Shown here: positions 1 through 11,080 of the stretch, one piece after another
How the letters are laid out: each line of letters opens with the position of its first letter
Numbering within the stretch: position 1 is the stretch's first letter
Notes under the pieces: generated by a model
What the model was told of the DNA's origin: nothing
Databases searched by the model: none
The model's input: the letters and a program-made list of their open reading frames with translations, nothing else
Source of the DNA: Apostichopus californicus
Taxonomy: Eukaryota > Echinodermata > Holothuroidea > Aspidochirotida > Stichopodidae
DNA: 30,680 nucleotides
Assembly: GCA_020650975.1 (NCBI GenBank)
Contig: JAIPMN010013660.1
Span: forward strand, 1-30,680
Reading direction: 5' to 3'
Program-made: the position numbers and the translations under genes

Positions 1-1
1 A

Positions 2-755
2 TTAAGACGAGTGCTAGACAGGATAAGAGAAGCAGGGTTAGCCGTTCGCCCAACCAAATGTTGGTGTGGTTACGATACTCTCGATTTTTTGGGACATGTG
101 GTCGGAAAAAGGGGAATTGCGCCCCCACCCAGGAAAGGTCGAACAAATTTTGGCAGCAAATAGACCAAAGACCAAAAAGGAAGTAAGATCCTTTATGGGC
201 TTAGTGGGGTATTATAGTCGCTTTATACCCAACTGTGCTGCTATTGTATGTCCTCTGACAGACCTGACTAAAGGGGGAAAACCCAATGTCGTGGAATGGG
301 GTCCAGCCCAAGAAGCAGCCTTCAGTACTCTGAAAAGGAGGTTAGCTGTAGAACCCATACTGCGATTGCCTGACCCTGATAGACCATACATTCTCAGAAC
401 TGATGCTTCCGATGTGGGAGTAGGTGCTGTACTTATGCAAGAAGTAGGAGAGCATAAATTCCCGGTATCATATGCTAGTAGGAAATTGTTGCCTAGAGAG
501 AAGGCGTATGCCGTTATTGAGAGGGAATGTCTAGCCTTAGTCTGGGCAGTCCACAAGTTCTACATTTATCTGTACGGTAAAGAGTTTCTTTTAGAAACCG
601 ATCATCACCCACTTGTGTACATAAACAAAACTAAAGTTAGTAATAGTAGAGTAATGAGGTGGGCACTAGCCTTGCAGCCATACCAATTTGTAATCAAGGC
701 AATAAAGGGAGCTAACAACGTAGGCGCAGATTTTCTAAGCCGTTGTGGAGTGTAG
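2..755 (+). pseudogene. Ty3/gypsy pol fragment: reverse transcriptase tail plus RNase H, frameshifted
   Basis: This is the 3' part of a retrotransposon polyprotein. The window edge cuts it inside the reverse transcriptase, after the catalytic YxDD region. The first ~115 bases read in the frame starting at base 2 and give the end of RT, including the conserved LGHVV box. A five-A run at about 116-120 then shifts the frame, and the rest reads from the frame of position 66. That part has the Ty3/gypsy connection motif (EVRSFMGLVGYYSRFIPN, about 181-234) and RNase H with the RTDAS Asp (about 397-411), the RECLAL Glu (about 523-540) and the ETDHHPL Asp (about 595-615). It ends at a TAG at 753-755, directly after the last RNase H Asp (ADFLSR). 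No integrase follows. The frameshift means this copy is dead. An internal deletion is the alternative to a lineage with integrase upstream. The Ty3/gypsy identity is sure; the subfamily is inferred. Confidence 0.93.
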
Positions 756-824
756 AAATTGCGTATTTTATCGCATTGTATTGTATATTAAGATGTCAGG
801 CTGAAGATTGAAAAGCAATCTTTT

Positions 825-837
825 AAATGGGGGGTGA
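825..837 (+). promoter_or_regulatory. Polypurine tract of the Ty3/gypsy element
   Basis: The sequence AAATGGGGGGTGA lies directly before TGTCA, 70 bases after the pol stop codon. A G-rich purine run touching the first TG of a 3' LTR is where plus-strand DNA synthesis is primed in LTR retrotransposons. Its position between RNase H and a TG-starting repeat is what supports the call; it is not a pure purine tract (two T). Confidence 0.65.
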
Positions 838-1940
838 TGTCAGGGGGTGTAATTTATTTTCTCTTGTACTGTTGTAGCTCACTGTGCATGTCGCACGGTA
901 TATGGTCGTTAAGGATAAGTATTTATTATGAGTGGTCAGTGAGGCGGTCAGCAACCCCCGGCTTAAAGGGACTGTACATGGACACAAAAGGTTAAACTCT
1001 GAAAAGCGGGTTTTGAGCATTCCAAACACCAAACTTTGGGTGGATTTAGGAATTGGTGATTTTGGGCGGCAGTTGACCATCAGAACTCAGGGGGTACGGT
1101 TGTGTATGATTTCCAAGGGCCAAGAATCTGGCTAGGGTGATTTTGCCTTGTCGAAGAGGAAAATTGAGGAAACGTTTCAACAATAAAGTTAACTGGATAG
1201 TTAGGGTGCCAGGAAATGTGTTTTATTGACGACCATTTTCTGTAAGTATTTATTCTTTGCTATTTGTATGTAGGGGTTGAGGTTTGTAATTATGTCATGT
1301 TAAGTAGATTTTATGGATATGCAAATGACCCACTGGTAACATTTGCAGGGCATAAACGGTTTTCGTATTTCAATTCTTTGATATATTAGATATGGTTAAT
1401 TGTTGAAGATACTGGTCAAGGTATTTGTGAATGAATATTTACCGCCAATTAAGACGTGTCGTGTAGGCGAGCCGCCATTTTGTTTTGTTTGAGAAGTTCA
1501 TTGGCATCCGCCATGTTGTTTTCGGCGATGCTAATTTATTAAAGATTTATGAATCATAATTTACAATTATAGTATGCAGTGGATAGTTCTGAAAATCAAG
1601 GTAAACAGAATAATAACTTCAATTTAAAGACGACAAAGCTCACAACTATGGAAATGAAGATAGCATACTTTCGCGGTCTGGATCACTCACTCCGGAAACA
1701 TATGGAAGCAACCTTAACTTAATTCATATTTTTTTGTTTAAATTGTATTGTGTGTAATTGTATTGTGTGTAATTGACCCTGTGTATATAGTCTGATAGTA
1801 GTCAACAAGAAGGCTGAAATTTACTATTTGCCTCGTGTGTTTATTGCAATTTCTTAGTATCGAGTGACAAGACAATCAAGGTTCAAAATAATTTAAATGA
1901 ACCATCGTTGCGCGTGTGACGCAGTGGTCACAACGTGACA
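838..1940 (+). mobile_element. Probable 3' LTR of the Ty3/gypsy element
   Basis: The segment starts with TGTCAGGGGGTG just after the polypurine tract and ends with ACGTGACA, so its ends are the inverted pair TGTCA/TGACA. An AATAAA polyadenylation signal lies near 1181. The 3' edge is supported independently: the paralogous block at 26218 begins to match exactly at the next base (TATGCAAACACCAT). The matching 5' LTR would be upstream of the window, so the length of about 1.1 kb cannot be confirmed here. Another TGACA at about 1866-1870 is a possible shorter end. A small direct repeat of a TGTATTGTGTGTAAT unit sits at about 1743-1775. Confidence 0.6.
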
Positions 1941-2054
1941 TATGCAAACACCATCATCCTGATATCATGAAGAGAGAGTGCCATTAGTCAATCTACTGAG
2001 ATTATCTTTGCAGCATATTAATTTAAGTGAATGCTATTTATTGTCTTCTTACAG

Positions 2055-2165
2055 TTAATTGTGATCTTGATCGTCCTTGCTTTAACGGTGGAACTTGTCA
2101 TCCATCTGCATTACAGAACCTATGCACTTGTCCAGCTGGATTTGTTGAACCATTTTGTACAACAA
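2055..2165 (+). CDS. Exon: EGF-like domain 1 of module 1
   Basis: This internal exon encodes one EGF-like domain of a modular extracellular protein. The acceptor is TTCTTACAG and the donor is A|GTATGA. The exon is 111 nt with phase 1 at both ends. The translation has six cysteines in the EGF order: NC at the start, then RPC, FNGGTC, NLC, TC and PFC. The second loop, C-FNGG-T-C, fits the protein O-fucosylation consensus C2-x4-(S/T)-C3. I see no calcium-binding EGF signature. The last base (A) plus the next exon's GT makes Ser, so the join reads TTSC. A decayed copy of this exon lies at 26263-26351. The EGF identity is firm; the protein's name is not recognised. Confidence 0.88.
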
Positions 2166-3328
2166 GTATGACATCATCTTATTGTTTCTTCAAATACATC
2201 TTTGCATTTGTCTACGAATGAATGGTAAAACAGTATTATGTAATAGTTTCATCATATAAATCGCAAGTATGTGTTACTCAGTATGCAGATTAACATGAAT
2301 GTTCATTAACTTCACATAAACTTTCAACTTATTACTTTCCTAGCTACTTACATTGTTTGTAGTTTGTTTTCAGTTCTTGATACAAGGTTTAACAAACTGC
2401 CACTTTATGCATCAGCATTTGCTTGATCATTTTAACTAGCTAGGGCTCCATGAAGATGTAATGGGCTTTACAATGTCTGGAATTTAGTGAGATACTAATA
2501 TTGTCAATATGGAACTCACTGAAGCAGTGTTATCCTTTATACAGTTAACTCACTTGTGACAGCATTTTATTTTTCAATTATTGAAGACGTTATAGGCACT
2601 AATTTGCAATATCCTGTCCTAGCTAGTGGATTAAGCGTGCCTTTAAGTTAAAGACAAATTGGCAATTAAACCAAGCAACAAAATCTATTCTTATTTCTTA
2701 ACATATTTCAAAGAATCAATTTTCGTATAACTCCAATGAAAAAAAACCTTTTCATTATGGCTAGTATGTACTAAAAGATTGCAAATCTGCTTCTTTACTT
2801 GTACTGAGTATTAAACCTCACAGCAGCTCACTTTTCCATGAAATATCATATATGAAAGAAAGAACAAATGGTAGCAAAGTGTACAGTTACTGCAAAAAGC
2901 CTGTGTACTGTACATAGATACAAATGTTAAAACCAGATGACTGGAATGTTAGAACTATTGTTTCTTGTTTTAGCTGTCATTATGTTGAAAACATGTATTC
3001 AGATGCACATACACAATGTTATCCTGTTATCATTACTACTTGATACCATTTATCAACTTTTGTAATAACTTGCTTCAGTTTATTTTCTTAATTAAAAGAA
3101 AGTAGTTTGAGGAGGGGATAAAACATTGTCTTTGAAAACTGCTTTGAGCATATAAACAAATCTAAATGTTAAAGGAAGTAAATGTGGAATTGACAAAAAT
3201 ATCTTTCTTGTAGATATTTGTCGATGTGCAACATCATTCTGGTTTATAACTAAGATATAGAATATACTGTGCGTGTATGTTGACATTTGTTGTAATTGAA
3301 TTCATATGATGTATTATTCTCTCAATAG
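2166..3328 (+). other. Intron between the two EGF exons of module 1
   Basis: AT-rich sequence with a canonical GT start and AATAG end. I see no ORF of interest. Most of it aligns by eye with 26352-27429, including a long near-identical run just upstream of the next exon (about 3165-3245 against 27265-27345). Its conservation therefore reflects duplication and not coding. Confidence 0.75.
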
Positions 3329-3424
3329 GTTGTCTCATTAATCCCTGTCAGAATGGAGGTACCTGTAATGATGATGATGTGTGTTCCTGCCAACCAGGAT
3401 TTGCAGGTCCAACATGTCAGAGTG
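3329..3424 (+). CDS. Exon: EGF-like domain 2 of module 1
   Basis: A 96-nt phase 1-1 exon with acceptor CTCAATAG and donor G|GTTAGT. It encodes a compact EGF-like domain with six cysteines: [16 protein letters not shown] and PTC. The C-QNGG-T-C loop again fits the O-fucose consensus. An Asp run (NDDD) precedes the fourth cysteine. The domain ends QS, then Ala across the junction to the Calx-beta exon. The same exon, with the same splice borders, is present downstream at 27430-27525, and a more diverged counterpart at 19580-19669. No start or stop codon belongs to this exon; it is internal to a longer gene. Confidence 0.9.
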
Positions 3425-4845
3425 GTTAGTATCATTTCATCCATTGTAAGTTTTCACTAAAAGCACATTCTCAAGTTTAATTTTATTATAAGTAAGATGT
3501 ATTAAGGTCTAAACTTAATTCCTATTGATAGGAAATGCTACCCAAATAGTGGAAGTTATGCCCCTGTCTAAATGTGACCTAGCTGGCTTTGTTGAATTTA
3601 ATTGAATATATTGAATTTATTGAATATATATTGAATTTAATTGAACTATAGAGTTGCACAGAAGCTTTCCACACTTGAAAGAACCAAACAAGATGTTATT
3701 GGTCCATGCTAACATAACAGGCATCCCATACATAACAGGCAATGAGTCATTGCTCTCCACACCTATGTAGATGACTAAAAAAGTTTACCTTAGGATAAAA
3801 GCATAATAAAATATGTGAATATGCTTGTTTTCTTAATAGCCAATTATCGAGGACTCATAGATTCGCTGTACAAACTTGTTAAAATTCTAGACAAGAAGTG
3901 AATAGGTTTCAGTACTCTACAGTAGCCTATCACTAGTGACTTTCTCTGTACTTGGGGAAACTAACCAAATTATCAAACAAGCACCTACCAGCAACTTTGT
4001 AACTATTTCTTACCTGCTTTTTGGTTTCAATGTAAATCATAACCTGTGTAATTATATGGTGTCTGTGTATGTGTGTGATGCCTTGTTGTTATCCCATTAA
4101 AGGAAATTGGATGGATATCAAACATGGTTTGTGAATGCCCATGTTTAGGTCAAGGAATGTATTATTTTGGTATGAGGGCAAAGGTTAGTTGAGGTCAGCA
4201 GAGGAAAAAATTGAAAAACCTTAAAAACACGAGAAGAGAAACTTGGATGAATCTCAATTTCTGTCTTTGAATTAATGCCTTGTACATGAATAGATGGAGA
4301 TTGTTTTGCCAGAGGTCAAAGGTTATGTGAGTTCATCATTGATCAAATGAGGAAACTTTCTGTACATTATATCATGCATAATATCTCAAAAAAGAAACTT
4401 TGGGTGCATTTATATTACACAACCTATTGTGGATTTGTGAAAGGGGCAATTTACACTGTTCTATGCTCTATTGTTCTGATCGAATGCTAACGTTGAAATC
4501 AGTACTCATTAGTTGTACACATGACACTTAAAACTTATCACATTTAATGTCAAGGTTCTTATTTGTGTACCTTGGTTCACTATTGCAGTCCTAATATAAA
4601 TGATAATCAGTACTTATAATCTGTGTACATAATGCTTTTATATATTATCTTAATTTCAAATTTATCAGGATTTAGGTGGATTCAGTACTGTTCCCCATGG
4701 CATCATTGTACATTTAGCACTTATCAGCATTAATTTCAAGTTCAATAATTCATTTTTATTTTTGCTTGAGATATATCAGTGCCAGAATGATTATCACTTT
4801 TTTATGTTGTAAATAGACATGGCAATGAATTCTCTTATCTTGCAG
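3425..4845 (+). other. Intron between EGF 2 and the Calx-beta exon of module 1
   Basis: No coding sequence is visible. A short AT-rich tandem run built on TTGAATTTA/TTGAATATA lies at about 3594-3645. The first part, to about 4150, aligns with 27526-28030. Single diverged copies of the AGGTCA-type repeat are at about 4140-4330, for example AGAGGTCAAAGGTTATGTG near 4311. Confidence 0.6.
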
Positions 4846-4962
4846 CTATTGCCGTTTATCTCAGTCCATTAGAGGTGTCAGTTACAGAAGGCGATACTGG
4901 TAATAGTAATATCCAGATACATCTCTGCAGACAACAAACAGACCAGGCAGCAACTGTTACAG
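4846..4962 (+). CDS. Exon: first half of a Calx-beta domain, module 1
   Basis: A 117-nt phase 1-1 exon with acceptor ATCTTGCAG and donor G|GTTAAA. The translation starts AIAVYLSPLEVSVTEGD, the usual opening strand and turn of a Calx-beta repeat (sp...V.EGD.G). It goes on to a strand with a single Cys (HLCRQQ) and ends ATVT. The partner exon at 12021-12254 supplies the rest of the domain. Calx-beta repeats are beta-sandwich modules, often calcium-binding, found in extracellular matrix and adhesion proteins and in Na/Ca exchangers. The exon at 21965-22081 has identical length, phases and layout, which strongly supports both. Confidence 0.85.
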
Positions 4963-5039
4963 GTTAAATTTGAATCTTAAAACATTGTAATCTCATTAAC
5001 TTCAAAAGGTAGAACATAGATGAACTCATATTTGGTGGA

Positions 5040-6560
5040 TCCACCTTAGTGTGTATAAGAACACTTCTGTTTTTTTATAGAGGTGAAGGTCATTTGAGGT
5101 CACCAGAAACTAAAGTCTTACAACCTTGTTAACACTATAACTCAAAGCTACATGGTGATTCAACTTTATAGTTAATTGGTAGACGGATCCAACATAGATT
5201 CATGCAAGAAACACATTAATTTCTCTGGAGGACAACGGTCATTTGAGATCAACAGAGGTCGTCCAAGTCTGAACACCTTGTAAACACACTATCTTCAAAA
5301 GCAAAGCATGGATGAATACTTCATATCGTGGGTCCACCTAAGTGCATAAAAGAACCCTATTCTTTTCCACATAGGTCAACACATGTCACCAGAGGCCAAA
5401 ATCTGAAATCCTTGTTAACAATATAACTCATTTCTTGGCATCTTTATTGAAATCGTCTTTGCATATCATTGTACATTTAAGTATAGTCTATTCAAACTTG
5501 CAAGAAGATAAGGTAACATGACATAACTTAAATAACAAGTAAGAACTTATTGCTGGTTTGAATTGCTCATAACTCATATAAGACCTTCTGCTATGTACAT
5601 TAGGGGAAATTGAATTTTCCAATTGTAAAAGAAAGTTCAACTTGTGCAAAAAATAGTTGCAAGTTAAAGCCACCTCACTCATTTTTGTACCAACAATGTA
5701 ATATTTTAAGGAAGATCAAACTATAACATTATAACTCAAAAAGTGTGGTGGTTCACTTCATACTTGGTATGTGGGTACAACTTTAATTATTATAAGAAAT
5801 ATATTGTTTTCTATGTAGGTTAATGGTCATTGAGTAACAACAGTCAAAGTCTGAAAAACATTTAAAATCAATAACTTCAAAAGCAAAGCTTTGATGAGAT
5901 TCAGTGAGCACAAGAACCCTGATGTTTGTTGAAGTGGTCTAACATGTTATATTTTACTGAATACAATGCCTACAAAAGCTTAGATGAAATTCATACTTAG
6001 CAAGTGGATCAACATTCATAATTTCAAATATATTTTATGGAGATCAAATGTTACTTGAGGTTACCAGAGATCAAACACGGTTAGGTAGATATGAATAACT
6101 TCAAAATTAAAGCTTGGATTTAATTTAGGATGTAAATCACTTATTGAGTGGCAGAACTCTGTTGGTATCTGTAGAGGTCAATGTTCATTTGAGGTCAAAA
6201 CTGATTGTGATTAAATGTGATTTCATTAACAGTGTTCATATAAAAGTTGGCAAAGAGTCACTATGCCTGTTGTCTTTCTGGTTTTATTCCTTGCCTGAGG
6301 TGTAATGAACCCATGTGGTGATGATTTGCTAATGAAATATGTGTCGACCTTAGTAGATACAAGCAACATATTGCCAAGTTTGAAATTGAAGCTTGTAAAC
6401 TTATAACTGGAAGCTAGAAGTACATGTATCCACCATCATTACATGCAAGATCCCTATTGTTTTTTTTTTTGGTGAAGGTCAAAGATCGTTTGATGTCAAC
6501 AGTGGTCAAGGTCTTAAAACCTTGATAACTCAAAGATTGAAGCTAGAATGAACTTTGTAC
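5040..6560 (+). repeat. Diverged array of ~140-bp AGGTCA-rich repeat
   Basis: The string GGTCAtttGAGGTCAccAGa and its variants recur at about 5088, 5229, 5372, 5825, 6048, 6183 and 6478. The first three are about 140 bases apart. Between them come variants of CTTGTTAACAcTATAACTCA and AGCT.GGATGAA...GGTCCACC. This is the same family as the array at 9820-11080 but more worn. About 5480-5690 does not fit the unit and may be inserted. Confidence 0.7.
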
Positions 6561-7174
6561 TTGATGTGTAGGTCCACATGAGTGCAAGTAATCTTGCTGG
6601 TAACAATATTTTGTATTTTTAAATGTTTTCATATATGTAGCATGGAATCACTACGCCTTTTGGCTTTCTCCAACGGGAAAATTGACTTGACTTGCAGCCT
6701 TTACAGGTATAATGGGGATATTTTCAAATTATGTAGTTACTATGATAACATCTGTCAAAAGTTACAGGTTTAAAGTTCAAATCAATAATTCCAGTCCAAA
6801 TTTGTGACAAACACTCTTCCTAAATTGTTTGGCCTATATTCTCAAACTATGGAGGAAGATTCCAGATGGGAAGTTGTGTCTCACAGACATTGAGAACGAA
6901 AGATCAGCTGGTCAAAGATAAAATAGAGCAAAGAATAACTTTCTTGCTAAAATGCAAAGTTGAAACATTGAATTTACTTGCAATCATCACAGGTTTTATC
7001 AAGTAGGTACCTTATATCAAATTATCAAAATATATGGCCACTGGCTACCATGGTAATGAAGGTCATGGGCATAGATGATAATAAGCAGGCATCGATTACA
7101 TCCTAACTGACATCCAGATGTTTCATAAACAAATAGGCTCGGCTCCTCTCTTTTCAACTTAGTAGTATATTGTA

Positions 7175-7400
7175 TGTATTTTAGATCCTCCTGCAAGCAG
7201 GAACTCCCGAAGAAGCCTCATTGGCTTATCAAAGCCGCAAGCTGACGGAAGTCAGTCTCTTACATTCATATTTAACGTCCATGAAATGTCAATTGTCAAC
7301 AACTCTGTAACTGGATGACATACATTAATCTTGGAGTGACTTGAACCGGGGACCTTATGATTCAAAGGCACCGGCATTAACCACTGAGCTAACACTCCAG
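7175..7400 (-). mobile_element. tRNA-derived SINE
   Basis: On the minus strand, position 7398 opens GGAGTGTTAGCTCAGTGG and runs on to GGTTCAAGTCACTCC, ending near 7333. This has a perfect Pol III box A (TAGCTCAGTGG, 7381-7391) and a near-consensus box B (GGTTCAAGTCA, 7337-7347). The terminal GGAGTG/CACTCC can pair as in an acceptor stem. The D and T arms do not fold properly, so it is a tRNA-like SINE head and not a working tRNA. The body continues leftward to roughly 7175 and has small inverted words (CTGACGGAAGTCAG, CCTGCAAGCAGG). The far end is not defined. Confidence 0.72.
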
Positions 7401-9819
7401 AGTGTTTTGTTGATTACGTAGTGCAATGAATAGCAATCACACACTATTTGATCCACAAAATTCTTTTGTAAACTTCAACATCATATTTAACTTGCAAACC
7501 ATTGGTACTGCATGTTGTTAGCTGTTGAGCACTGATAACCGTAAAATCTACTATGTTCTTTCTTACACATACCATAGCAACAACCCTGACAGACTTGACT
7601 AGGCTCACGCAACTCTTAATGACAAGTAACGAACCCAAGAAGGGGATGTGACACAGGATCCTTTGTAAATAAGTTCAAATTAACACCAGAGCTCTGTTGA
7701 GATCCTTTATTGCTGTATTAAACTGTTTTGTGTCAACAGTTCTATACCAAATAGTAAATACCAAACAGTCTCTGTAAATTGAGAAACAAAATTAAAGTAG
7801 TAAAATAGAACGAATAGCACAATAGGACAACAACAAAAAAGCACAATTTAATGTCATTTTTCTCTCTCAGATAACTTTCCTTAAACATCAAGCTATAACA
7901 AACATAGTCATATGACAGATTACAACATAAAACACAGGTAATAATTACTGAGTGTTGTCTTGACTCGACAAACTCAACGTACCGACCCAGAAAGTCAACT
8001 AGAACTATCTGATATCTTCAGGTTGAACACTTACCCAGGTCTAGAAACCTACAATTAAATAGTGAGTACAAACTTTAAATATGACTATGATGAAATGAAT
8101 AATCGCCCATGTTACTGAGTAATCACAAAAGGGGGCGCTATACATTCCCATACCCAAAACAAACAAAAACAACATTCTCAGTTGGTACAAGGAAAGCATA
8201 TCTGTACCTCATTTGGGAGAACATTACAACCCACAAAATCTTACCATACTACACACTGACTCGTTAAGGTATTTAAATGCATTTTAATAGCATCGATTCA
8301 CTAGTCGTACAAAGTGCATACAAAATGAAGTTACCACGGAATGCCTTATAAGGGCAATATACCGACAAAGAACACTTAGTATATAACACACCCTGGTGGG
8401 ACCCCTAGCACCAATATTGTGCGACATCCATCTATATTGTAAGTACATTATGACAGCATATCCCTTTAAATCGAAGCATAAAAATCAAAAAGATAATCTG
8501 AACTACTGAACTTAAATTACTAGTATGAACTAAACATACAAAGCTATAAAGTGTTATACTAAACCCAACAAACTAATATGCAAAAACACTCAATCATAAA
8601 TATTCAAACCTGGTCTCACAATATATCACTTTAAGGGCAGGGTGTAACCCAACCACCTGGTTGTATATCAATCATACAACTATGGGCACAATGCTAAATA
8701 CAAATGAGATTCTGAAATTATGCATAATGTATACCCCTTTAAATAAGGTAAGCATAATAAGAAAATACGCAGCACTTGCACCAATACAGTTAAATGTAGG
8801 ATGATTAAATGATATGAACTGAAAAAATATACAATAGAAATACACAATAAATGTATGGTATGTGACCAATCTAAAGTTAGCTCTCTTTAATTCGCTTAAT
8901 TGACAAAGAAATAATTGCGGCAGTACAGCTAATTAATGCATCATGTCACTTTAACATGTAATCATGATGTCTTGCCTACATGAGAGTCACAAAATGGCAA
9001 GGGATTGCAGTAATATTAACCGAATATAACTTAAATATTCACTATTTCACTCCATGCAATGCTTTTGCTACCCCAGAAGTCTGGTAATTTATAGCAATCA
9101 GACTCCATAAGTAAAACTAAAGACCACATGGTAAACCCAGCTCTTAACTATGGTGCGACTATACTGCACCACATGGCAGTACCAACATTTTAATCAAGGG
9201 AAAGCTCTCATAAATAACCCATATTCTAGTCTCTCTAACAGAAGTAATTTATAGAAAAAGGCAAATAGTATATTCTGACTTAAAAATAACTTGAATTAAC
9301 TCACCGATTACAGGGATATAGACAGATTCTCAACTCAATTTCTATGCTGTCACAGGAGACTCCTCCTTACTGAAGAAAGGTTTGCAGAGGAGTGCTGGAG
9401 TAAAAGTTTAAAGCCACATGGCTGCCAACAGCCCCATCCCCAGCTCCATACTATACCTAAAACTCCCAAACACTGTATTTCCCCAGAATCCCTATGGATG
9501 TAGATGCTACTCTGTAGAGCACTACCCCAATTACAAACTGACACTAAACAGAGTCTTTAAGAACTGAGATGATCAGAATCAAGTCTGTAGTCCACGATTA
9601 TTTGCCAATATTATAAAGAAAAAAATTCACCAACGAAGCATGTTACTGTGGTTAGGCTTCATTGTGACCTATGCAAACAACAGTAGGATAGTGATTGGTT
9701 TGGTAACATGAAAAAGTGAAGAAGAAAAATGTTTTGTGTCAGAAATAAAGTACACGGGAAAGTGGCCAAACATCTCATGGAAAATTCTTGTACGTGGGTG
9801 TGTGTGTGTGTGAGATGCC

Positions 9820-11080
9820 TTGCTTGCAAACACGATATCTTAAGAAGAGAAGCTTGGACCAATCTCATATTTGGTGAGTAGGTGTACCACATGGAGTAGA
9901 GGAAGTCCATTGTGGTAGAGGTCAATAGTCATTTGGGGTCACCAGGGGCCAACTTGTGAAAACCTTGTAAACATGATATCTCAAGACAGGAAGCTTGGGC
10001 AAACCTCATATTTAGTGTGTAATAGTACCACATTAAGTTCAGGCAGCCTATCGTTTTTGGTGGAGGTCAAAGGTCATTTAGGGTCACCAGGGGTCAAATT
10101 GTGAAAACATTGTAAACACGATATATCAAGAAGGGAAGCTTGGGCAGACCTAACTTTTAATGTGTAGACGTACCACATTGAGCACAAGAAGCCTATTTCT
10201 TTCTGTGGAGGTCATTAAGGGTCACTAGGGGTAAAATTGTGAGAACCTTGTAAACACGATATCTCAAGAAGGAAGCTTGGGCACACCTCATATTTGTTTT
10301 GTAGACGTACCACATTGAGTACAGGAAGCCTTTCGTTTTTGGTGAAGGTCAAAGGTCATTTGGGGTCACCAGGGGTCAAATTGTAAAAACATTGTAAACA
10401 CGATATTTCAAGAAGGGAATCTTTGACAGACCTCATATTTTGTGTTTAGACATACCCCATTGAGTACAACAAGCCTATTGTTTATGGTGGAGGTCGAAGG
10501 TCTTTTTGGGGTCACCAAAGATCAATTTTTGAAAACCTTGTAAAAACGATATCTCAAGAAGGGAAGGTCAGACCAATTCATATTTAATGTGTATACGTAC
10601 CACATTGTGTACAGGAAGCCTAATGTTTTGGTGTAGGTCTTTCGGGGACAACAGGTCAAATAGTGACAACCTTGTAACATTGCAAGAAAGGACAGATCGC
10701 ATATTTGGTTTGTAGATGTACCATATTAAATTTAAGGAGCCTAATATTGCTTTTGAGTCAAAGGTCATTTGAAGTCAGCAAATCCCAAACATTTACTTCA
10801 CTCCCCTCTTACCTGTCTCTCCACACTAACACATCTTCCTAAACATAATATCGTAAGGGAAGCTTGGACATATTGCATATTTGGTATGTAATTGTACCAC
10901 TTTGAGTACAAGAAGCCTTAATGTTGTGGGCGGAGGCAATGGTCGTCTGAGTTCACCAGGGGTCAGATTGTGGAAGAATGTTTTACACAATATTTCAACA
11001 AGGACTGATGTCATATTTAGTATGTTGATGTATCTATCGCATTTAGTACAAGAAGCTTGTTGTTGAGGTCAATGGTCATT
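9820..11080 (+). repeat. Tandem array of ~140-bp AGGTCA-rich repeat, about nine units
   Basis: The marker ACACGATATCTCAAGAAGGG, followed by AAGCTTGG, or clear variants, occurs near 9835, 9970, 10115, 10255, 10398, 10546, 10672, 10845 and 10988, so the period is about 140. A unit reads roughly: the marker, cCTCATATTTggTgTGTAGa, GTACCACaTTGAGTACAgGA, AGCCTaTtGTTTTtGGTGGA, then GGTCAaaGGTCATTTgGGGT, CACCaGGGGTCAAAtTGTGA and AAACcTTGTAA. The middle units are best preserved and the last ones are ragged. No unit codes for protein; the ORFs inside stay under 70 codons and differ from unit to unit. Confidence 0.88.
10064..10076 (+). promoter_or_regulatory. Perfect DR1 AGGTCA-A-AGGTCA inside the repeat
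   Basis: The 13 bases are two exact AGGTCA nuclear-receptor half sites spaced by one A. This is the textbook DR1 bound by RXR, HNF4 and PPAR-type receptors. Exact copies also occur at 10346-10358 and 21532-21544, always at the same place in the ~140-bp repeat. Binding is inference only. Confidence 0.5.

Noticed and set aside
212..556. Open frame of 114 codons on the minus strand
   Set aside because: It is antisense to the clear RT/RNase H coding strand and has no domain; a shadow of that frame.
823..1135. Overlapping ORFs on both strands in the LTR
   Set aside because: They lie inside the probable LTR, have no recognisable domain and overlap each other.
7333..7398. A real tRNA gene on the minus strand
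   Set aside because: Boxes A and B are good, but the D and T arms do not pair and a SINE body follows, so it is a SINE head.
7410..9650. Hidden LINE or host gene on the minus strand (several 60-90-codon ORFs)
   Set aside because: None of the translations shows RT, endonuclease or another known domain, and the ORFs are of the length expected by chance in AT-rich DNA.
9820..11080. CRISPR-like array
   Set aside because: Units are ~140 bases, diverged along their whole length, and in a spliced eukaryotic gene; there is no repeat/spacer alternation.
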